The notes beneath the pieces were generated by a model. The model worked only from the letters and a program-made list of their open reading frames with translations, was not told the DNA's origin and made no database searches. A stretch of 6,986 bases of DNA, from assembly GCA_017390595.1 (NCBI GenBank), contig JAFPBC010000152.1:1-6986 (forward strand), in the 5' to 3' direction. Position numbers and translations under genes: made by a program. Of this stretch, positions 5,541 to 6,986 are shown piece after piece (the stretch's first letter is position 1; each line of letters opens with the position of its first letter). The DNA comes from Selenomonadales bacterium (GTDB lineage Bacteria; Bacillota; Negativicutes; RGIG982).

Positions 5541-5573
5541 TAAAGCCATAGTATAAGAATAATTTCACATATT

Positions 5574-5581
5574 GAGGAGGG
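5574..5581 (+). promoter_or_regulatory. Ribosome binding site that selects a TTG start
   Basis: GAGGAGGG ends 6 bases before the TTG at 5588. There is no in-frame ATG near it; the next in-frame methionines (residues 16-18 region, EMCMK) lie too far downstream and have no ribosome binding site. The TTG start also gives the N-terminus expected for the family. Confidence 0.85.
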
Positions 5582-5587
5582 TTTGCA

Positions 5588-6430
5588 TTGCGCGAAATTC
5601 AAGTAAGCCAGATCACAGAAGTCGTAGCAGAAATGTGCATGAAAGCGTGCTATTATCTGCCGGGCGATGTGTACTCGGCGATGGTCAAAGCCAGAGAAAC
5701 AGAAGAATCTCCGCTCGGGAGAGACGTATTGGATCAGATCATCCGTAACGCAGAAATTGCAAAAGCTGAAGACCGTCCGATCTGTCAGGACACCGGTATG
5801 ACTGTTGTGTTCGTTGAGATCGGTCAGGATGTTCACTTTGTAGGCGGAGATCTTACGGAAGCAATCAATGCCGGTGTAGCAAAAGGTTACGTTGACGGTT
5901 ATTTGAGAAAATCCGTAGTCAGCGAACCGTTGTTCAATCGAGTTAACACGCAGAACAATACGCCTGCTGTTATCTACACTTCGATTGTTCCGGGTGACAA
6001 AGTCAAAATCAAATTGGCTCCGAAAGGTTTCGGTAGCGAAAACAAAAGCGGTCTCAAAATGCTCGTTCCGGCTGACGGCGTAGAAGGCGTTAAAAAAGTC
6101 GTTCTCGACGTTATCAAACACGCTGAAATGAACTCCTGCCCGCCGATGGTTGTCGGTGTTGGTATCGGCGGTACGATGGAAAAAGCAGCTATGCTTTCGA
6201 AACAGGCACTCGTTCGTTCGATCAGCGTTCGTAATCCGCATCCGGAATACGCAAAACTCGAAGAAGAGCTTCTTGAGATGATCAACAAAACTGGTATCGG
6301 CCCGCAGCTTGGCGGTACGACCACTGCACTCGCGGTAAATATTGAATGGTATCCGACGCATATCGCAGGATTACCGGTTTCAGTAAATACAAGCTGTCAT
6401 GCTACAAGACATGCTGAAGTTGAGTTATAA
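5588..6430 (+). CDS. fumA: Fumarate hydratase class I (Fe-S), alpha subunit
   Basis: The N-terminal half of the two-subunit class I fumarase, corresponding to the first domain of E. coli FumA and to TtdA. It reversibly hydrates fumarate to malate using a [4Fe-4S] cluster that is damaged by oxygen. The 280 residues are full length. The three expected cluster cysteines are Cys66 (RPICQDTGM), Cys184 (NSCPPMVVGVGIGG) and Cys270 (NTSCHATRHAEVEL). The KGFGSENKSGLKML segment (146-159) is also typical. Translation begins at TTG, supported by an ideally spaced GAGGAGGG. The beta subunit follows 14 bases later. In anaerobic fermenters this enzyme serves the reductive malate-fumarate-succinate branch, which I infer here. 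A tartrate dehydratase (TtdAB) is the main alternative and cannot be fully excluded by eye. Codons lean to CGT, GGT and GTT more than in the upstream genes, consistent with high expression. Confidence 0.92.
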   Translation: MREIQVSQITEVVAEMCMKACYYLPGDVYSAMVKARETEESPLGRDVLDQIIRNAEIAKAEDRPICQDTGMTVVFVEIGQDVHFVGGDLTEAINAGVAKGYVDGYLRKSVVSEPLFNRVNTQNNTPAVIYTSIVPGDKVKIKLAPKGFGSENKSGLKMLVPADGVEGVKKVVLDVIKHAEMNSCPPMVVGVGIGGTMEKAAMLSKQALVRSISVRNPHPEYAKLEEELLEMINKTGIGPQLGGTTTALAVNIEWYPTHIAGLPVSVNTSCHATRHAEVEL

Positions 6431-6435
6431 GGAGG
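6430..6435 (+). promoter_or_regulatory. Strong ribosome binding site of the fumarase beta gene
   Basis: AGGAGG sits inside a longer AAGGAGGTG (6429-6437) that matches the 16S rRNA tail almost completely. It overlaps the TAA stop of the alpha gene and lies 9 bases before the ATG at 6445. This should allow matched production of the two subunits from one mRNA. Confidence 0.85.
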
Positions 6436-6444
6436 TGTAAAAGA

Positions 6445-6986
6445 ATGACGGAAAAAATTCGCATTACTACCCCGCTCACCGAAGAACAGTCCCGCAAACT
6501 TAAAGCAGGTGATAGTGTTCTCATCTCGGGCAAAATTTATTCTGCACGTGATGCTGCTCACAAAGCAATGACGGAAGCATTGGCACGTGGCGAAAAATTG
6601 CCTATCGACTGGACAAACAAAATTGTCTACTACTTAGGTCCTACGCCGGCTAAACCGGGTAACCCGATCGGTTCCGCAGGTCCGACGACTTCGGGTCGTA
6701 TGGATGCGTACACGCCGACGATGCTCGATCAGGGTATCAAAGGTATGATCGGTAAAGGTACTCGTAAACCGGAAGTAATCGAGTCGATGAAGAAAAACGG
6801 CACTGTATATTTTGTTGCAGTAGGCGGCGCGGCGGCGCTCATCTCGAAATGCATCAAAAAATACACGGTTCTCGCTTACCCGGAACTCGGTCCGGAAGCA
6901 GTAGCAGAACTCGAAGTTGAAGACTTCCCGGCGATCGTTGCGATCGACTGCGAAGGCAACAACTACTATGAAGAAGGTCAGAAACC
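6445..6986 (+). CDS. fumB: Fumarate hydratase class I (Fe-S), beta subunit, 3' end cut by window
   Basis: The C-terminal half of the two-subunit class I fumarase, equivalent to the second domain of FumA and to TtdB. Translating from the ATG at 6445 gives 180 residues with no stop before the window edge. The family is about 185-200, so only a short tail is missing. Signatures in order are ITTPLTEEQ (7-15), AGDSVLISGKIYSARDAAHK (21-40), LGPTPAKPG (64-72), the substrate-binding GSAGPTTSGRMD (76-87), MIGKG (101-105) and the glycine/alanine-rich VGGAAALISK (126-135). TtdB tartrate dehydratase is close in sequence; the length and the company of an energy-metabolism alpha subunit favour fumarase, but this is inference. 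It would form a heterotetramer with the upstream alpha subunit. The symbol here denotes the beta subunit, not E. coli FumB. Confidence 0.92.
   Translation, partial: MTEKIRITTPLTEEQSRKLKAGDSVLISGKIYSARDAAHKAMTEALARGEKLPIDWTNKIVYYLGPTPAKPGNPIGSAGPTTSGRMDAYTPTMLDQGIKGMIGKGTRKPEVIESMKKNGTVYFVAVGGAAALISKCIKKYTVLAYPELGPEAVAELEVEDFPAIVAIDCEGNNYYEEGQK

Larger units (their letters stand above)
5305..5587. other. AT-rich intergenic region upstream of the fumarase operon
   Basis: These 283 bases have no substantial gene. The first 30 or so are almost pure A/T and contain repeated stop codons, but no GC-stemmed terminator for the upstream operon. The region then holds a strong promoter candidate (5334-5362), two A/T-rich palindromic blocks (around 5378-5411 and 5409-5426), a possible 17-codon ORF (5490-5543), an 8-bp inverted repeat (5493-5521), a second promoter candidate (5512-5540) and the fumarase ribosome binding site (5574-5581). 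I recognise no known riboswitch or T-box signature in it. Confidence 0.8.

Noticed and set aside
5540..6361. A 273-codon minus-strand frame opposite the fumarase alpha gene
   Set aside because: The fumarase frame carries all three cluster cysteines and a strong ribosome binding site. The antisense product has no recognisable domain.
1..6986. Mobile elements, CRISPR arrays, tRNA or rRNA genes
   Set aside because: No transposase or integrase motifs, no regularly spaced repeats and no cloverleaf or rRNA-like stretches were seen. The region is ordinary chromosome with tightly packed genes.

Overview
The window reads as a chromosomal housekeeping region of an anaerobic, low-to-mid-GC Firmicute. 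All genes lie on the + strand and are packed with gaps or overlaps of a few bases, mostly behind strong AGGAGG-type ribosome binding sites. The mix of genes suggests a fermenter of the Negativicutes (Selenomonas-like): a two-subunit, oxygen-sensitive class I fumarase, a 2-hydroxyacyl-CoA-dehydratase-type iron-sulfur protein with its activase, a CofE-like ligase, and an rph-rdgB-yfcE run. The taxonomic call is inference from gene content, not from a marker gene.

Layout. Positions 1-427 hold the C-terminal half of glutamate racemase (murI). It is followed by an unrecognised membrane-anchored protein (457-1005) that overlaps by 8 bases a CofE-like (F420-0:glutamate ligase family) gene (998-1678). 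A 68-base gap contains a weak terminator-like hairpin. Next come a single-subunit 2-hydroxyacyl-CoA dehydratase homologue (1747-2724) and its ATP-dependent activase (2732-3511). One base later starts rph (RNase PH, 3513-4250). rdgB (XTP/dITP pyrophosphatase, 4247-4843) and a YfcE-type metallophosphoesterase (4840-5304) follow, each joined to the previous gene by an ATGA overlap. A 283-base AT-rich intergenic region (5305-5587) carries two promoter candidates, a perfect AT palindrome, inverted repeats and a possible 17-codon leader ORF. It precedes the two-gene fumarase operon: alpha subunit (5588-6430, TTG start) and beta subunit (6445 to the window end, lacking only its last few residues).

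Functions. murI supplies D-glutamate for peptidoglycan. rph and rdgB handle RNA 3' ends and clean-up of the nucleotide pool. The fumarase would interconvert malate and fumarate, probably in the reductive succinate/propionate branch of fermentation. The activase is expected to deliver low-potential electrons, with ATP hydrolysis, to the iron-sulfur cluster of the dehydratase-like protein, whose substrate is unknown. The least explained parts are this orphan dehydratase/activase pair, the CofE-like gene with its coupled membrane-anchored neighbour, and the fumarase leader. I see no mobile element, CRISPR array, tRNA or rRNA, and no clear undescribed system.
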